The notes: generated by a model not told the origin, from the letters alone. A DNA stretch of 64,000 bases from Hyaloperonospora brassicae (GCA_947650285.1 CANTFL010000332.1:186001-250000); one strand, 5' to 3'; positions 35,930-49,678 are shown, counted from the first letter of the stretch. Numbers and translations are program-made.

Positions 35930-37181
35930 ATGGGCCTGCCATCTCATCATGAAACCCCTCCATTGAGTGACAATGTGAATGAGGGGGAAGATGAAGATTT
36001 AGGCATCGTCAAATGCATGAGAAGTGACGATGTCGATGATGATCTAGTTGTGTATGTGCAGATAGAGGAAAATGTGGGTTAAATTTTGACGAAATTTAGA
36101 ATGTTAAACCAAGGACCTGAGGGATATGCAAATGGTGATGTGGAAGACAACAGAAATGAAAACGAACCACTGCAGATATCACTGAGCAATCTTCAGATTT
36201 TGCGTCGCACCTAACCAGGTATTATAACTATCATTCACGTACATTTTAAAACTACAGGCAGGACGAGAGGCGTTGTACCAAGAAGCCCGTATCAATGGGT
36301 TTACGATCAAGACGAAGTATCAAAAAAGTTCCGACAAGAAGGAAGAGAAGTGCAGTCAGTGGACCAAAAAGAAGATTCGAAAAAAACTTTCCTTTTTTGT
36401 GTATGCGCAGGGTAGGTATCTCGCAAGGTATCCGTTATGTCTGAACGACAAACGCGAAGTCGCCTAAGGGATTCCAGTGGACAGCAGAAATTAAAAAAGT
36501 TGGTGGTAACAACAGAGTCATCATCTCAGGCGAGCATGATCACGCTGATAACATTGACTTAAGCATTTACATAAGTGTACGCAAAAGTACCCCTGAGCAG
36601 GCGATGTATGTTTAAAAATGATTAAAGCCCGTACTGCTACTGCTACGATCTTGGACAACCGGAGGGAAACATTCGGCGATTCTTGTCTGCTTATCGCCCA
36701 ATATATTAATTGATCTTAAGCGATAGTATCGAGCGCCAAAATAGGCTGGACTACCGGAAATGGACGCGTTGATGCGCGATCTAATTGATGATATCGCTAC
36801 ATTTCGCGTCAAATGATTCAAGGAGGGACAAATCACGCATCTCATCGTCATCCCTTATTCTGTTTTGAAGTTGTTGCAAGAGGAAAGAAGAACGGCAATT
36901 GCTGAACTGGTGAGACTTATCGGACCAATAAGTATGACGCTGGCATGCTTCACATAGTGAGCTCGACCAACACAAATATCAAGTACACTTTAGGCTACCC
37001 ATTTATGCAAAACACAGACGAGGAGGATTTGACGTGGATTATGCATACCTTCGTCGAGTCCGGAGTTATTGTCGACTTTGGAGTGATTGGCACGGACGCA
37101 GATCAAGTGCTAATGAATGCTTGCAATGCCGTGTTTCCTGATACGCAGCAATTTGTTATGACTTTTGGCATCTACAAATAA
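35930..37181 (+). pseudogene. MULE transposase remnant with FLYWCH-like finger
   Basis: An ATG at 35930 opens an acidic N-terminal frame that hits a stop near 36079. Downstream pieces lie in several frames. One (36273-36467) resembles the start of a FLYWCH finger, and a piece near 36500-36560 reads NRVIISGEHDHADN, like its His-containing end. The piece at 36945-37181 reads LHIVSSTNTNIKYTLGYPF, then GTDADQVLMNACNAVFPDTQ, the conserved core of MULE transposases around the second catalytic Asp. The gene is inactive: several stops and frameshifts separate these blocks. Confidence 0.75.
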
Positions 37182-39080
37182 ATATATAAAAGCTTAACAC
37201 CAGAAAGATTTCCACGCTGAAGGATACACCGGAGAATCACAATGGACAATTATGACGTGTTATAGAATTGATCGTATCCGATTCGAAAACCAAGACAAGG
37301 GAGTTATTTTGTTTAAGCTGACAAGAGCTGAAAGGGCATATACCGAGATCTTTTGCTGATTGCATTGACAACCGGTGGACGGATCTATACAAAATACGAT
37401 CTGTTGGCACTCATTTGACTTATACAAAGCACTACGAGTATATTTCATCTTTGAACGTCGAAAGCGCAAACTCTGCGTTTAAAAAGTCGTTGGGCACATC
37501 TCAACTAGAATCCTATTGAGTATACCCAAGAATAGAGAAAGTTTGCTGAACGAAATCGAAAGAATTTACCTCTTGCGAGCACGCGAGCAGATATTTATCC
37601 TGGTGGCCCCACGCTTCATCTTTCAGCAAATTTACATAAAACATTATGTTATGCATTGAAACTCATGAGCCTTAAATACATGGCAGCATAACATGAGTTG
37701 TTGTTGCTTGGATATGAATATTCGATCCTCCGATCATAAACATGATAGGATGAGATGGACTATGTATGTCCAATTATGGTCTTTACTGCAGACATGATCT
37801 GTTCGAGTTGATGTTGATTGGTGATGGAGTGCACGGGTAAGTCAACCCTACTGCTATCGATACACACTGTTTTTCGAAATATAAATTTACTTTCAAGACC
37901 ATCACAGTCGTCCTACCCGTACTACCTTCTACTCACAAAACGCAAGAATGCTCCTGAACGATATCTGATCGCGAAAATGGTCGTCCGTAAAGATATTGAA
38001 AATAAACAAAATCGCTGCAGCTTGTAAATCTTATGGCCAAAACAAGTTGACTTGCAGGCCAGAGTTCAAGATTGATAATGATCAGGCTCATCTTAAGGAC
38101 CAACGGCAACGTCCTCATCAAAAAATGGACAGCCTGGAAGTAGCAGCGTATCGGATGTCTTCGCAGACAATACTCTGACGTAGCACAGTGATCATTCACC
38201 ATTTACGTCACATTTTCCGCCAATGAAAAAGCGTCCTGCATTTTTTGTTGACCCGGTAAGGGTAATAACCCCAAGGCGCCAATTCTACCAGCAAAAGTGA
38301 CGCGAGTCAGAATATGCTGGCTCCAAATTTGACGTACGAGCCTTGGAGACAATTAACACATTATCCAAGTCTACTCTAGCTACATCATGTGACCACCACG
38401 CTACTCTTGAGAAGTGCTTCTCATGTCGAGAATCATGATGCAGCCACACTTCAATTAAATCAAGCGTAGCACAGCTGTACAAGTTTGGTCCTGGTAATCA
38501 TGATCTTAACGCAATTTAGATAAGCACGATACAACCTACTCAAACCCTTACAATAGGTGCTGATAATTCAGAGTGCAGACGGTCAGCTCTTACTCCTATC
38601 GATGTTATATAAAAAAGCTTTTCGAATGTATTTCTGGTGGATCCAAAAGTAGCATTCAAACCAATCGATTTACTGTTTTCCACTCTTTGTTTATTACCAT
38701 ATTATATCTTGTCATTGTCCACTGCACCCAAACACCTTTCTCTATGATTTATTGTTAATTTATATGTTTCAAGTACGCTATGGTCTGTAAACCAAACGAA
38801 ACTTCTGACAACTTCTTCGACGCTTGTATTTAAGTCGTTATTAACGTGGTGGCCGTAAAAGTAGTCGCGTTTTTTAGGACTCTGCGCCGTGATGCTCATC
38901 GAGTTAGACTTGACATGCTTGTGGCCAACAACAGTTTCGGATATCTCGTCATTGCCGTGTCCACTTCTTGAGAAGGCGGAGATGTTGTATAGGGTTCCCT
39001 GTATGATCCTGAGCTCGCCTGCAACGCCTGTATGTACGACTCACATGTGTTTGCCAATTTGCGAGTAATTATAGCTGAAA

Positions 39081-39166
39081 AACAAGACGATTCAATGGAG
39101 GCACGGTGGGAGGTGGTAACTATTTAGTATGTTAACATTCGGCACAAAGAGGCCAAAAACGTATAT
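39081..39166 (-). repeat. Right terminal inverted repeat of the MULE
   Basis: Inverted counterpart of 35665-35752; see the left repeat for the shared core. Confidence 0.8.
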
Positions 39167-39624
39167 ACATAACTCACGTGTTGCCTCACTAGCTGTCATT
39201 GTATGTTTCACTGGCTGCCGTCTCGCCTCTTCCGAGCACTAGCCCAACAAACTGATTGCCCGCGTCTGTCGAGCGCAATTATTGTCCCTAAATGTTTTGA
39301 TGAAATATAATTGTCTTGATATCGGTTGATATAATTATATAATCACTTCAACAAATTTAAGCGAAAATACTCACATCCAAAAAGCGCCGTACAAATAATA
39401 GCAACACATGCATATGATCAGGACGTGCTTTCTTGTAAATTTGCTCCTTTCTTTTTTTTCGAATTACACGTGCGCGTTCTAACCTCAGACGCTCATTCTG
39501 AGCAGTTTAAGAACAACCAATTCGAGGACTATACTCACAGCTCGCTCATATATCGACTATTTATCACCAATTGGAACTCTGGTGTTCTGTCACTATGAGC
39601 TCTGTCAGGTCCATTCAACATTAA

Positions 39625-41888
39625 ATGCTGCCGCGAAATGAGCTCCCCGCCTTCTCCTCCTCCTCCTCCTCCCCTCCTCCCCCTCCTCCTCCTCTACACT
39701 TGGCTGTATGGGATGGCGACGTCGCTCGCATCCAATCACTCCTCGACTTTGCCACCTGTACCGAAGACTCGGAATCCTGCGACTCCGATCGAGTCAAAAA
39801 TGTGAAAAGAATGCTGGAAACGAAAGACGTCCAGGGAAATTCGGCTTTGCACTTGGCAGTGCGCATCGTGCAGCCTCGTCAACTGGACATTGTAAATCTC
39901 CTCTTGGACCGGAATGCCGATGTCGCGTCTCGGAACTTGGATGGCTGGAGTTGTGCACACGACGCAACTCTATGCGACGACGAGTATCTATTGGCTCAGC
40001 TGTGTTTGCAAGGCGAAAAGCAGCTGAGACAGACGCTGGCGTCTAGTCAAGAGATGTTCATGCAGGCGCTTGAGCAACTGCCGGACTTTGAAGCAGAAAT
40101 TTACCTTGAAGCACAGTCGTGGGTACCGATAGTGTCCAGAATACTACCGTCGGATACTCTCCATATCTGGAAACGAGGGTCTCAGTTGAGGGTCGACTGG
40201 ACGCTAAAAGGGTTGGACGGGCTCAAGTGGACAAAAGGACTCATGTCCCATGTATTCTTGGGACGAAATGGTGGAAAGAGAGCCGGTCGTGCGGTCGTGA
40301 TGAACCATGAAAGCCATCAGTTTTATGACGTGATGGAAGCCGTGCACAACTCGTCGGTCGGAAATATGGACTTGGCTTTGCATGTCATGCTGACGACAGC
40401 GATGTCGTCATCTCGATTGGTCTCTACTAAGCTAAAGTTTGTGAAGCAGAAAGAGGTGAAAGCTGGAGGAGAGAGGACCGAGAGCACAGGAATTGACCAA
40501 GACACGGAAAAAGAGAAGAGCCGGAAACAACACAGAGAATGTCCGTGGCCAGGAACGACGTACAAGATACGAGATTTTTCGATCGAAGCGCAGTTCCGAC
40601 CAATCGTGAACCCGGACCGCAAGCTAAAACACTCATCAACTAAGGACGGGCCATTTGAGGAAGTGCAGCAGTTTGTGAATCATCTGCAAATGGTTGTGCC
40701 TCATGGAATCGAAAAGAAAGATTGGGAAGCGCGAAGCAAATGCAGCACTGTCCGTGAAAGCGATTGCGAGGATTCTCCGCAGACGCTACGCCTTGAGAAA
40801 GGACGCATTGTTGAAATGCACTTGAACGTGATCGCAGGCGATACGATTTGGTGGAAGTTTCAATCCAAGAAGAGCAGTGACTTTTGTTTTATGGCTACCT
40901 ACATTAACGAGAATGTTCAACAGCCTGTCTGCAGTACGGACGGTGTGAAAAATGTGGAAATCGCTGGGGCGTACGACGTCGAGCGCAACGGCAAGTTTGT
41001 GCTGAGGTGGCAGAACACCCAAAAAGGTTTCGCGATTGACCGGAGCGGTATCGCGATAAGTTACAACGTGGCGCACATTCGGTCTGCGAATGACCGTTTC
41101 TCAGAAATTGTCCCTGCTCCTTCACCTGATCTCGGTACTCAAGGCGTTTACAAGTCCACGAATTTGTCAGAATCCTGCATTGATGTACAGAGAAAGGGTG
41201 GTTACCTTTCCAGACTTACCGACGAGCAAAAGTGTGAAACTTTCCGTCATTCGGATCATATTCCGAATCCCATTACAACTACCACAGCGTTCTCCGATTA
41301 CTTCAGACTTGGCGGGAATCCTAGCGAACCAGATAAAACTCCGACCGCGAAGTTGAAGCAATCCATTATAAACATGTTTGAGGACAAAAAAACATGTCGT
41401 CCGCACTCATCGTCCGATTCCCTGGCACGAAATGAACGAATCGACCCCACATTCGGAATCAAGAGCGAGTTTCGAAGTATGACCTCGTTGCCGTCAACGC
41501 GACGTGTGCGCAAAAAGTTTGAGGCTAAGGTGGTCATGGCCGAGAGTTTTCCGTTCCAGCCTCGAGACTTTCTTCCTGTCATCCAGTTCATTTCGACCAC
41601 TGGTGATCACGTGAAAAACCTCGAAGAGTTTTTCCAAATGGTACGTGACGCAGCTGCATCGCCTGTGAGGAAGCGGTCATTGTGCTGACCAACCTATTAT
41701 AATGTTTGACTTCTCAACAGGACCTTCCACCAGGTTTTCCAGCCAAGTTCGAGCTACCGGTAATGTTTACAATTCGTGTCGCGTATACATTTCAAACGAT
41801 CAACTTGAATCCGCAGCTGGATGCAGAAATGTTTGACATCCCAGACAATTATCACGAAGTGTTTACGTTGGACGAAGTACGATCATGA
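39625..41888 (+). CDS. ANKRD13-like ankyrin protein with a GOLD-like domain (two exons)
   Basis: Exon 1 is 39625-41640 and exon 2 is 41721-41888, with an 80-bp GT-AG intron in phase 0, giving 727 residues. A Ser/Pro-rich start encoded by a TCC/CCT run is followed by ankyrin repeats (about 22-41 and 70-120, including GNSALHLAVRIV). Then comes the ANKRD13/GPCR-chaperone signature around 145-195 (LPDFEAEIYLEAQSWVPIVS, then LHIWKRG..LRVD). Residues about 388-482 (LEKGRIVEMHLNVIAGDTIWWKF ... GKFVLRWQNT) look like a GOLD beta-sandwich. Exon 2 supplies the family C-terminal FPAKFELPVMFTIRVAYTF. Animal ANKRD13 proteins bind ubiquitinated membrane cargo during endocytosis; no ubiquitin-interacting motif is visible here, so the GOLD-like part may provide membrane or cargo contact instead. 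Confidence 0.8.
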
Positions 41889-42459
41889 ACATGAGAAGTT
41901 ACGCTTTCGCGCCACGGACAACGCAAGTCTAGTTTTTCCTTATCAACAAAGCTTGGCTTTATGGCGTTCAGCATGGTACTGGGTATTTATTGGTGCGAAA
42001 CTTTTGTAGTGGCGCGGTAAATCGCGCTCTGAATCTGTCACATGCAGTTATGTGTGCGAGAATAAACATCCTCAAAACCATGCACATCATCGCCGTCAGT
42101 CACTTTGTAGCTTTGGCCTCTGCATGCACATTTGTCGGAAACCGAGCGCAGTGATGATCAATTCCATGTCTTCACAGTATACCTTTTGTCTTACAGAAAC
42201 ATGTACGTGGAAGATGGCGATACTCATCAGACGATAACTCTTGATAGTCCCAAACGGCTGTGAAAGTAATGAAGAGTACTCGTGTATCGATCGTCTCGGC
42301 TAAGAACATCAGCGCAATCTTGTCGTCGTCAAGAGGGCGCATGTTACACCAGCACTGTATGCCAAAGTCATGACACTCTCAAAACGACTTCGTACAGAGC
42401 TGTAAGCTGTGAACAATCAGTGTAGAGGTGAACAGAGGTTGCCTGCGTTTTAGCCAAAC
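41889..42459. other. Intergenic stretch without a recognisable gene
   Basis: 3' flank of the ANKRD13-like gene running into repeat copy B; nothing recognised. Confidence 0.5.
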
Positions 42460-45400
42460 AAGACTCAGTGTCGACTGATGTCATCGTGTCGAGCTGGATC
42501 AATCGGCAAACCTAGCAAGTTGGTCGATCAAATTCTTCAGACGTTAATCAGTCTGTTCAGCAACAGCATCAGCTGTCGATCGGGTTTACCGCAAAGCTGG
42601 TCCGGTAAGGATAATTAAACAAGTCAGGACCGTTAACTAAGAGTTTCACCTTCGTTGAATGTAGCAAACGATCGAACGTCTTGCCATCTCTTGTTCGGCT
42701 CCACAACGGGAGAATCTCTTCCGCTACAATCCACACAAGCATAACACTCTCCTCCTTCGCATGTGCGGTAGGTCCAGCACCTCCAGACATGACAGTGACA
42801 AACCGCTACTCGTCGCATAGCCCGGACAGCATCCGAACTTCATTGTATCCTCGTCGCAGCTTCAGCAACTTCATCATCATGATAGTATCCAAGAATGTGA
42901 GCTCAAGCGTAACTTGTACCTTCAATCCATCTTGCACAACCTCTCGGCAACACCAGGTAGTACTTGATCGACTTATTCTCTTGACCGCAGCAGAGAAGTA
43001 CCGCACAAATATCCTCGTGTTCCTATTTCTCCATCAAGTGCAGCTGCGTAAGCCACTCGCACGTATCACCACTCGCAGGTGTCAAAACAGTCTGTTTAAC
43101 TCATGACGCGCAATGCCGCCCTTGCGTTCGGACATCCGTGTCCATGTGCCTACTCCTAGTCTGCTTCTCTCGAGTTTCAGAAGTCGGTCGTTCTCGTATG
43201 TGCAGTCGCATGAGCGGTTGCCGCACCATCGCTCAACTTCTGCTGGCAACGTACCCACGTACCGCCGACTATCCACAGATGCCTGTCACCGTCAGCATGA
43301 ACGCGAAGCGAATGCAGCAATACACGGAGCGAGCTTCCACAGTCGCAATTCGGACTGCGCTTGGATGCATGTCAGAGGTCGCACATTTAGTCAAGAATGA
43401 AGTGGAACATCGACATCATCCACATCAAGTCGAGCGCTACCAACAAGTAAAAGCGGTCAAATGAGCTCGGTGTCGGCCGACGATAAGCTCTTCACGAACG
43501 ATCGACGCAGGTCATAACGAGAAAGCAGTGTACGACATCAGCACATACAGCATCAAGTTCAGCAGCGCTTTCAGCGTCTTTCCGTCGTCATCCTCTTCAT
43601 CGCCGAGATGTGTAGCTGTGGATCCGCTTCGCTGTCACTTCTGCTTCTCCCGCCAAAACACCCACTAGTCTGCACGCAGACGCTCCGGTTCGGGACAAAA
43701 AAGCCTCCCACTTCGATGCCGACGCTATGATACATAGCTGCCACCAAAGCACCACAACTTTCGCAAATGGTGCAATCACATGCCGCGAGTGACGCGTCGT
43801 CTCAATCAGCTTCTCCATCAAACTTTCGCTCACGAGTGATCGACAATTGGTGGATCTTCTCGATATCTGAGACGACAGGCCAGAACATCGTAAGAGTGAC
43901 GAGTGGTGACGTCAAGCGCATACGCGACATGGTCACAGGTGACGAACTTCGTCTCGGAATCAACATATGGCTGAGCTGGTAGCTATTCAACGCCTCAGCT
44001 CACGCATAGCTTGCTCGTGTATCTACAAGGGTGTGGCTTGTTCAGTCGCTGCTGCAGCGACAGCAACGTCGACATCATCCTCCTTGTCTTCTTCCCGATC
44101 TGCCACTCTCTAATCGTCGTCGCTGAATTTGGTACAACACTGGCATTATGCAGCAAAAGCTGTGAACTTCTGACTCTCTGCTTGATCATGTCGACAGTGC
44201 AAATATGGACTGGAAAGCACTGGCGGATGTGCAGGAAGTAGGCTTGATGATGGGGAAAGAAGCCGCAGTGCCAAACATAATTCAAGATACCCGAACGTGT
44301 CCGAGACATGGTGGACGTCCGCGTCATTCGAGTTGCTGCCTGAGTGGAAGTACTTCGATACCACGACAGCCGCTAGCGTCGAACGGGTCATGGACTGACT
44401 GCGCATAGCCCTCGAGAATATGCTGAGTAAACATCGAGCTCAGTGACGCTCGACCTTCAGGCAAATGCAAACTAGAGAGCCAAGACATTCGAAGTTGTAC
44501 AGTTTGCAAATTTGCCAATGTGCTCGATGATCCACACGTGTGCATGGTACCGTATCACTCTCTTCCACCTCTCTCCTTGCATACTTTTTTCCCACCACCT
44601 CTTCTTCGTCCGCATCAAAATCCATCTCGGCCTCGCCTCATCTCCACCATTGTCTCCTTCCGCATCACTCACAATCTCTGCCTCATCCTCCTATCGTTTC
44701 TCTCTTCATCATGGTCAGATGTAGAACAATCGACCTCTTCTTTTACCCTCTTCAAACCTTTGTCAGGTTTAGCTCCTTGTTGAGGAATGTGACATACTAG
44801 CGTCGGCATCAAAAGTCGAATGGCAAGGTCCAACGATACTTCCCACCGTATAGTCGCGCGGAGTACAACGAACCCACGCCTGAGGACACAGAAGAGCAGC
44901 AGTGTGTCGCGCCATGCGCCCACCTCGAACGTCTCGCCGTCAGGGTTCTCATCAATACCATACCCGAACCTTGGAAGTGCATCGAGTGTACATGGTACAT
45001 ACAACACATCGAGCGGCATTGACTTGACTTCGCGGAAGCATCATCCAGACCACAAGACCATACTGCTAAGTTTCTGTGTCGTCGACTGGAAGCTCTCATT
45101 CTTGCAGACGAGCATAGAGCGATTGGCATACGCCATACCGAGTGTCTCGTGGTTGACGCCGTACGTCGTCGTTCCTTTCTCCATTCACATCGAAAAATCG
45201 ACATCATGGCTGCTGCTATCCACGATAGCTGACGCGTGCTTTGCGCTTCCTATCGTATACTCCACTTGCGAAGGTTGTTTTGGCAGCAGAATCGCAACTC
45301 TAGCAGCTACGTAGCATTCTAGCTAGAAGGCTCCGTAGCAACTAGTGCTGCGATCGCCAGCTTCATATTCTAGCAGCTACGTAGCATTCCAGCGTTCGCC

Positions 45401-45472
45401 AGCTTCAGACTTTTTGCCTTCCTTCCTCACATTGGTCATCCTGATGCGCTGGGAAAGCACTCGAAGCTAATC
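42460..45472 (-). repeat. Degenerate dispersed repeat, copy B (inverted relative to copy A)
   Basis: Reverse-complement counterpart of 7134-10232. It carries an extra block of roughly 75 bp near 45310-45385 in which TAGCAGCTACGTAGCATTC is repeated. Some frames are a little longer than in copy A, but both copies are interrupted. A Cys-rich stretch (CEGGECYACVDCSGRD) is better preserved here, near 42720-42770 on the minus strand, and could be a remnant zinc-binding segment. The element type is unassigned. Confidence 0.7.
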
Positions 45473-48400
45473 ATCACGACCAATCATTTGGCGCACGATC
45501 TTGCGCTATCTTCCAAGGTGGAATCCACCGATCTTAGCACGCGTGATGACCCTATCGACGCCCTCCATTCCATACTTGATAGTCAATAGATTGTCCATCT
45601 CCGAGTAAGTACCAAAGCTGTTCTGATTGAACGTGATCCCTTTACCAGCTCAGCTTGGTTCGTGGATTGTCCGCTGCGCACTGGCTTGTCGTCATCTCTT
45701 GCAGTTGGTATCATCATGGTGCTCCAAGAGACAGGTACCTGCTGTAATCACGTAACAGCTGGAATGCAGACGGAAGTGCGTGCTCGCTACAATCATCGGG
45801 AGGAAGCTGCGAATTAGAACATCGCTGATATCGGTCTGCTTGCAGAAGAACGCGCACAGAGTTGCAGACGATTGACGTCAAACGAACGCACACCGTTCCA
45901 TCTTCGCGCACACCGTTCCATGATCTTCGCGCACACAGAGTCCCACCAGCAGCCAGCACGGTTCTCTCTGTACAAGCAGGGCGACAACACAAACATTCAT
46001 GTTGTGTCTGCATCCGATGCCAACGTGACTGCCTTCCTCGCTTTCGTTGCCGTAAAGGCGAAATCTGTGACGACCGGTCCAAACCAGCAAGCGTTTTGCA
46101 CTGTGTCCACAGTCACGGTCTCTTTTTCGGTTTTGTTGAGACAGCGAACGGCACCAAGTACATGTTGAATGGTGGGGGAGGAAGTCCAGGAGAATGACCC
46201 ATGATCTGGTCTTGCCCGCTTACCGCTGTCCACACAGCCGACCGGACAATGAGCTACGGCGGGTCACGATCGTGTAGTCGCACACAGTCCGCTTGTATCA
46301 AGCATCTCCGCCTACATGTTCATGATGAGCGATGGCAAGTGTCGCTCGGTCTCAGCAAAAGCGACACGGCACATTAGTAAGCAGCACGAACAGCCAAGCT
46401 CAAAAGACCGTCAAGCTCAACGTTTGCTCGAGTACTTGTCGTCGAGCTCGAACGTATGCCCGATACTTGTCATCACCAAGCTTGTACATTTCATGCAATC
46501 CTTGGTCCGCACAATCTCGTGCTCGAGATGTTCCCACGCTCACTTTTTCATTTCTCGTTTGGTGCCGTTTAACACGCGAAAGCGCCTCAGGTAGCTCACG
46601 TCTCCGGCCATCACAATGCTTTGTCTCAATTACACAGTCGGACTCGCCTCGAATAGTCCGTGCGAATATATGTGCCCCCACTTGGTCTCCCTGACACGAC
46701 CACGCTCGAACAACACACCGCTGTCGCACTTGTTGCTCGAGTCCTTGGTCCAGCAAATGAAATCGCTGTTCGAGAGCACATGGTGCGTGCGCAGCTACTC
46801 TAGCTCGACCTCAAGCGCTTCTCGGTCTTGGCGCGAACCAACGTGAAACCGTGATCCTATAGCGTACATACCCAAAGCGAGTACGATTGCGGTTCACACA
46901 ACCAGTAAGCTCGCGCGGCACTTTGCAAGCGTCTCAGCCGCATCCTTGACTCACTTTGGCGTGCAGAACGCCATCACATCGACAATACGCAAGAGCACGT
47001 CGACATTTTGTTACAGATCACGCCCACTCACCGCTCACAGTCATCTTACAATCGACCAGCTGGTCCGCTTTCGAAGAATGGCAACAACCGTCGACAGCTC
47101 GCAAAGACATCCACATCGGGTAGCACGGCACGACGAAAGCAAGCTGAAAACTGCGCCGCAAGCGTGCATCGCCGTACACTACCCCAACGTCCTTCATCCA
47201 CCTGATGGCGACCCTATCCTTCCAGTCAAATCTTGTGGTAAGCGCTTATCTGGACGCACAAGTGAAACGAGACGTCGCGCTATATCCAACACCTACTGGT
47301 GGATCCCTGTTGAGCACGCAGGATTCAAAGCGGTCGCCACGCTGCGCATCACGTCGTCGCAAGCAGCCAACGGGTCCATCAACAATAGTTTCGTGCTCTG
47401 AACAATAAGCTTTGGGTTCCATTTGCAACTTCCTCGCAACGGTCGGCCCAGCAAGTCGGACCGACTTGTTGTTGCCGTTGGCACGTGAGATCGAGAGGCG
47501 GCTCCTTATCAAGCCCTGCTCTGCAGTCGACACACGAACACGGACAGTACACGGATCATGATCGAGAATGCCACCTCTGCTGCTACAGACGCGTCCACTC
47601 TCGCAGGTCATGGTGCCTCTCCTATTCGATGCCACTCCACTGGACGTCACGAGCTGTGTGCCATCTGATCACGGACACAAAATACCGTCCCTTCTGCTAC
47701 AGACGCATCTGTTCTCGCAGGTCAGTGTGATTCTCCAATAAATGTCATAAGACGTCGAGGTCTTCGTGCCATCAGCGAGCAGATCGTCGAATCGCTGCAG
47801 TCCTCAAAGCGCCTTTACCGAAGTCCTGCAGAAGTAGTTGCTCTTCCATTGTGCATCGCCCTTCATGCGCCGTTTCTTCTTCGCACCCTGACGTAAGTTC
47901 GGCTTATCTGGAAGAATGCCGACCAGCTCTCATGATTGGGACTTCCCGCATTCGAAATCGGCCATGAAGTCATGTCAATATTGATGCTTGATGGCTATGC
48001 GAACGATGGATTTCATCCTCGCACACTTTGCTCAGTCTCCCGGTCAGTGTCTGGTCGTAAAGATAGTGTCTGTGTCGTATCCGCAAGCCAGGACATGCAG
48101 CCAAACATGTAGTACACAGCGTACTGCAGCGCGAACGTCAAGTTATGGTCCGCATACTCGCCCAAAACTTGTCACGCTCTCGGTTGTTGTTGGAGACGGC
48201 GCTCATCGGCTTCGTATCAACGAGGAGGAAATGCACAATGTCACTGCCAGCTAACATCTCGTGCACATCTGAAGCACCAACATCACCCCCAAACTTCCAC
48301 TTGCCAAGAATCCACGGGCGTACAACCACAACGTGCTGCTAGCGAGCAACGCTTTCCGATGTCATAATCTTCGTACGGCTCATTCGCAAGTACGACAGCG

Positions 48401-49397
48401 ACCTTGCTCGCCAGTTTGCCATACGCAGGTTGGCTCTTGGACAACGCCATGAGATGATCATCCAGCACAACCTGTGATACAGCACCCCTGGTCTGATCCT
48501 TAACATCACCGTCTCCACCACGTCCTCAAGCTCTGGATTTTGACCAGTATCCTGACGTGAACACGAACGCCAATCTTGTCACTCGGTCGTATGGCAATTG
48601 CAGGACAAAGCCGTGGACGGCAATGTGGTACGTCAGTCTTCCTGGCGTTTGACCAGTAGACCAACATGGACACGAAAGATGAGCTGGCCATTCTCGACTA
48701 CATCGTTGTCTTCCACAAATTTGCGCTGCAAACGCCGAATCCGTTGCGCACACGGTTCACAATGACGACGTGCTGCTCGAACAATCGTAGCCGCATTCGC
48801 ATGCGACGGCTGTCGAAATCCATCCTTCAGCAACATCCACACGTTCCATGCTGCAAATTCGACGCCGCTTGTTCGCTTCGTTTCCCAGCGCTTCTAGCAC
48901 AAACAAATGCTCAGTCATTCTGCAATCGACCAACACCAGATTCTCCATTAGTGTGCACGGGGTCATGGTATCACACGATGACTCACTGGCGTCAAAAGCA
49001 AACTCCCTGTGCCTTGTCGTAAGACATTGGTCTGTTGCACCACTCGTCGTTCGGCGAGGCGCCGACTTACAACCATCAACAAACCTTCGCCAACGTTGAT
49101 GATACCGCTCGCCGCTCGTGCCGTCAAGGACGACAAATGGACCGTTGCTTTCACTGAAGCAACACTCAAACAAGAGTGTGCCATTACCCATGGACAGAAC
49201 ACGCGCACATAGGCGACGCCAGCCTCCACCTTCCAGTTCGTGTTCAGTGACTCGACCGCGTCTTTGACACGAGATACATGCGACTGTTGTAATGACCACA
49301 AAAGTGGTCGCTGGGTCTGGTCACGCCAACGTAGTCCAAGAGCTGGTCCATCATCTCTCCTTTCAAGAGCTGGTAAGTATCCCCTCTTTCGTCGCCA
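45473..49397 (-). other. Decayed coding-like sequence, unassigned
   Basis: The minus strand carries a succession of medium frames (48757-49299, 46400-46756, 47246-47650) that look like pieces of one or more broken genes: they have balanced composition and Cys/Trp-containing blocks but are separated by stops and frame changes. I recognise no domain. The young retrotransposon at 49398-53947 is inserted into it, and the same minus-strand frame appears to continue on the far side (53948-54130). It could be a dead transposon or a decayed host gene family member. Confidence 0.4.
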
Positions 49398-49610
49398 TGA
49401 CATGGGTTGTCTATCGATATGACCTGCGAGACCATCCTTGGATTGCGCCAGACGAAAGAAGATTGCGCCAGACGAAAGAAGATTGCGCCAGACTGGATAT
49501 GATGACACCAGACTAGCCTACCAAGTTTAACACTCCTCCTCAATATATTCATTCTCCATTTCACTACATTAGACTCGAGCCCCTCTGCAAGCCACGGGCC
49601 GGGTTTGTCA
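49398..49610 (+). repeat. Element 1, 5' LTR
   Basis: 213 bp, TGACATGGG...GGGTTTGTCA. It contains two full copies and a partial third copy of a 20-bp unit built on GATTGCGCCAGACGAAAGAA. Promoter elements were not identified with confidence. Confidence 0.93.
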
Positions 49611-49678
49611 TTTTGATATATCAAATTTGGCTAATTTAGTCACATCTCATCCCGTACGAGAATCCCGTCGCCATCATC

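Larger units (their letters stand above)
35665..39166 (+). mobile_element. Decayed Mutator-like DNA transposon (MULE) with terminal inverted repeats
   Basis: About 3.5 kb bounded by inverted repeats of roughly 87 bp (35665-35752 and 39081-39166), both containing TGTGCCGAATGTTAACATAC. Inside is a broken transposase with a FLYWCH-like zinc finger and a MULE catalytic-domain fragment. A target-site duplication is not evident, consistent with age. Sequence between about 37200 and 39080 has no recognisable coding content. Confidence 0.75.
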
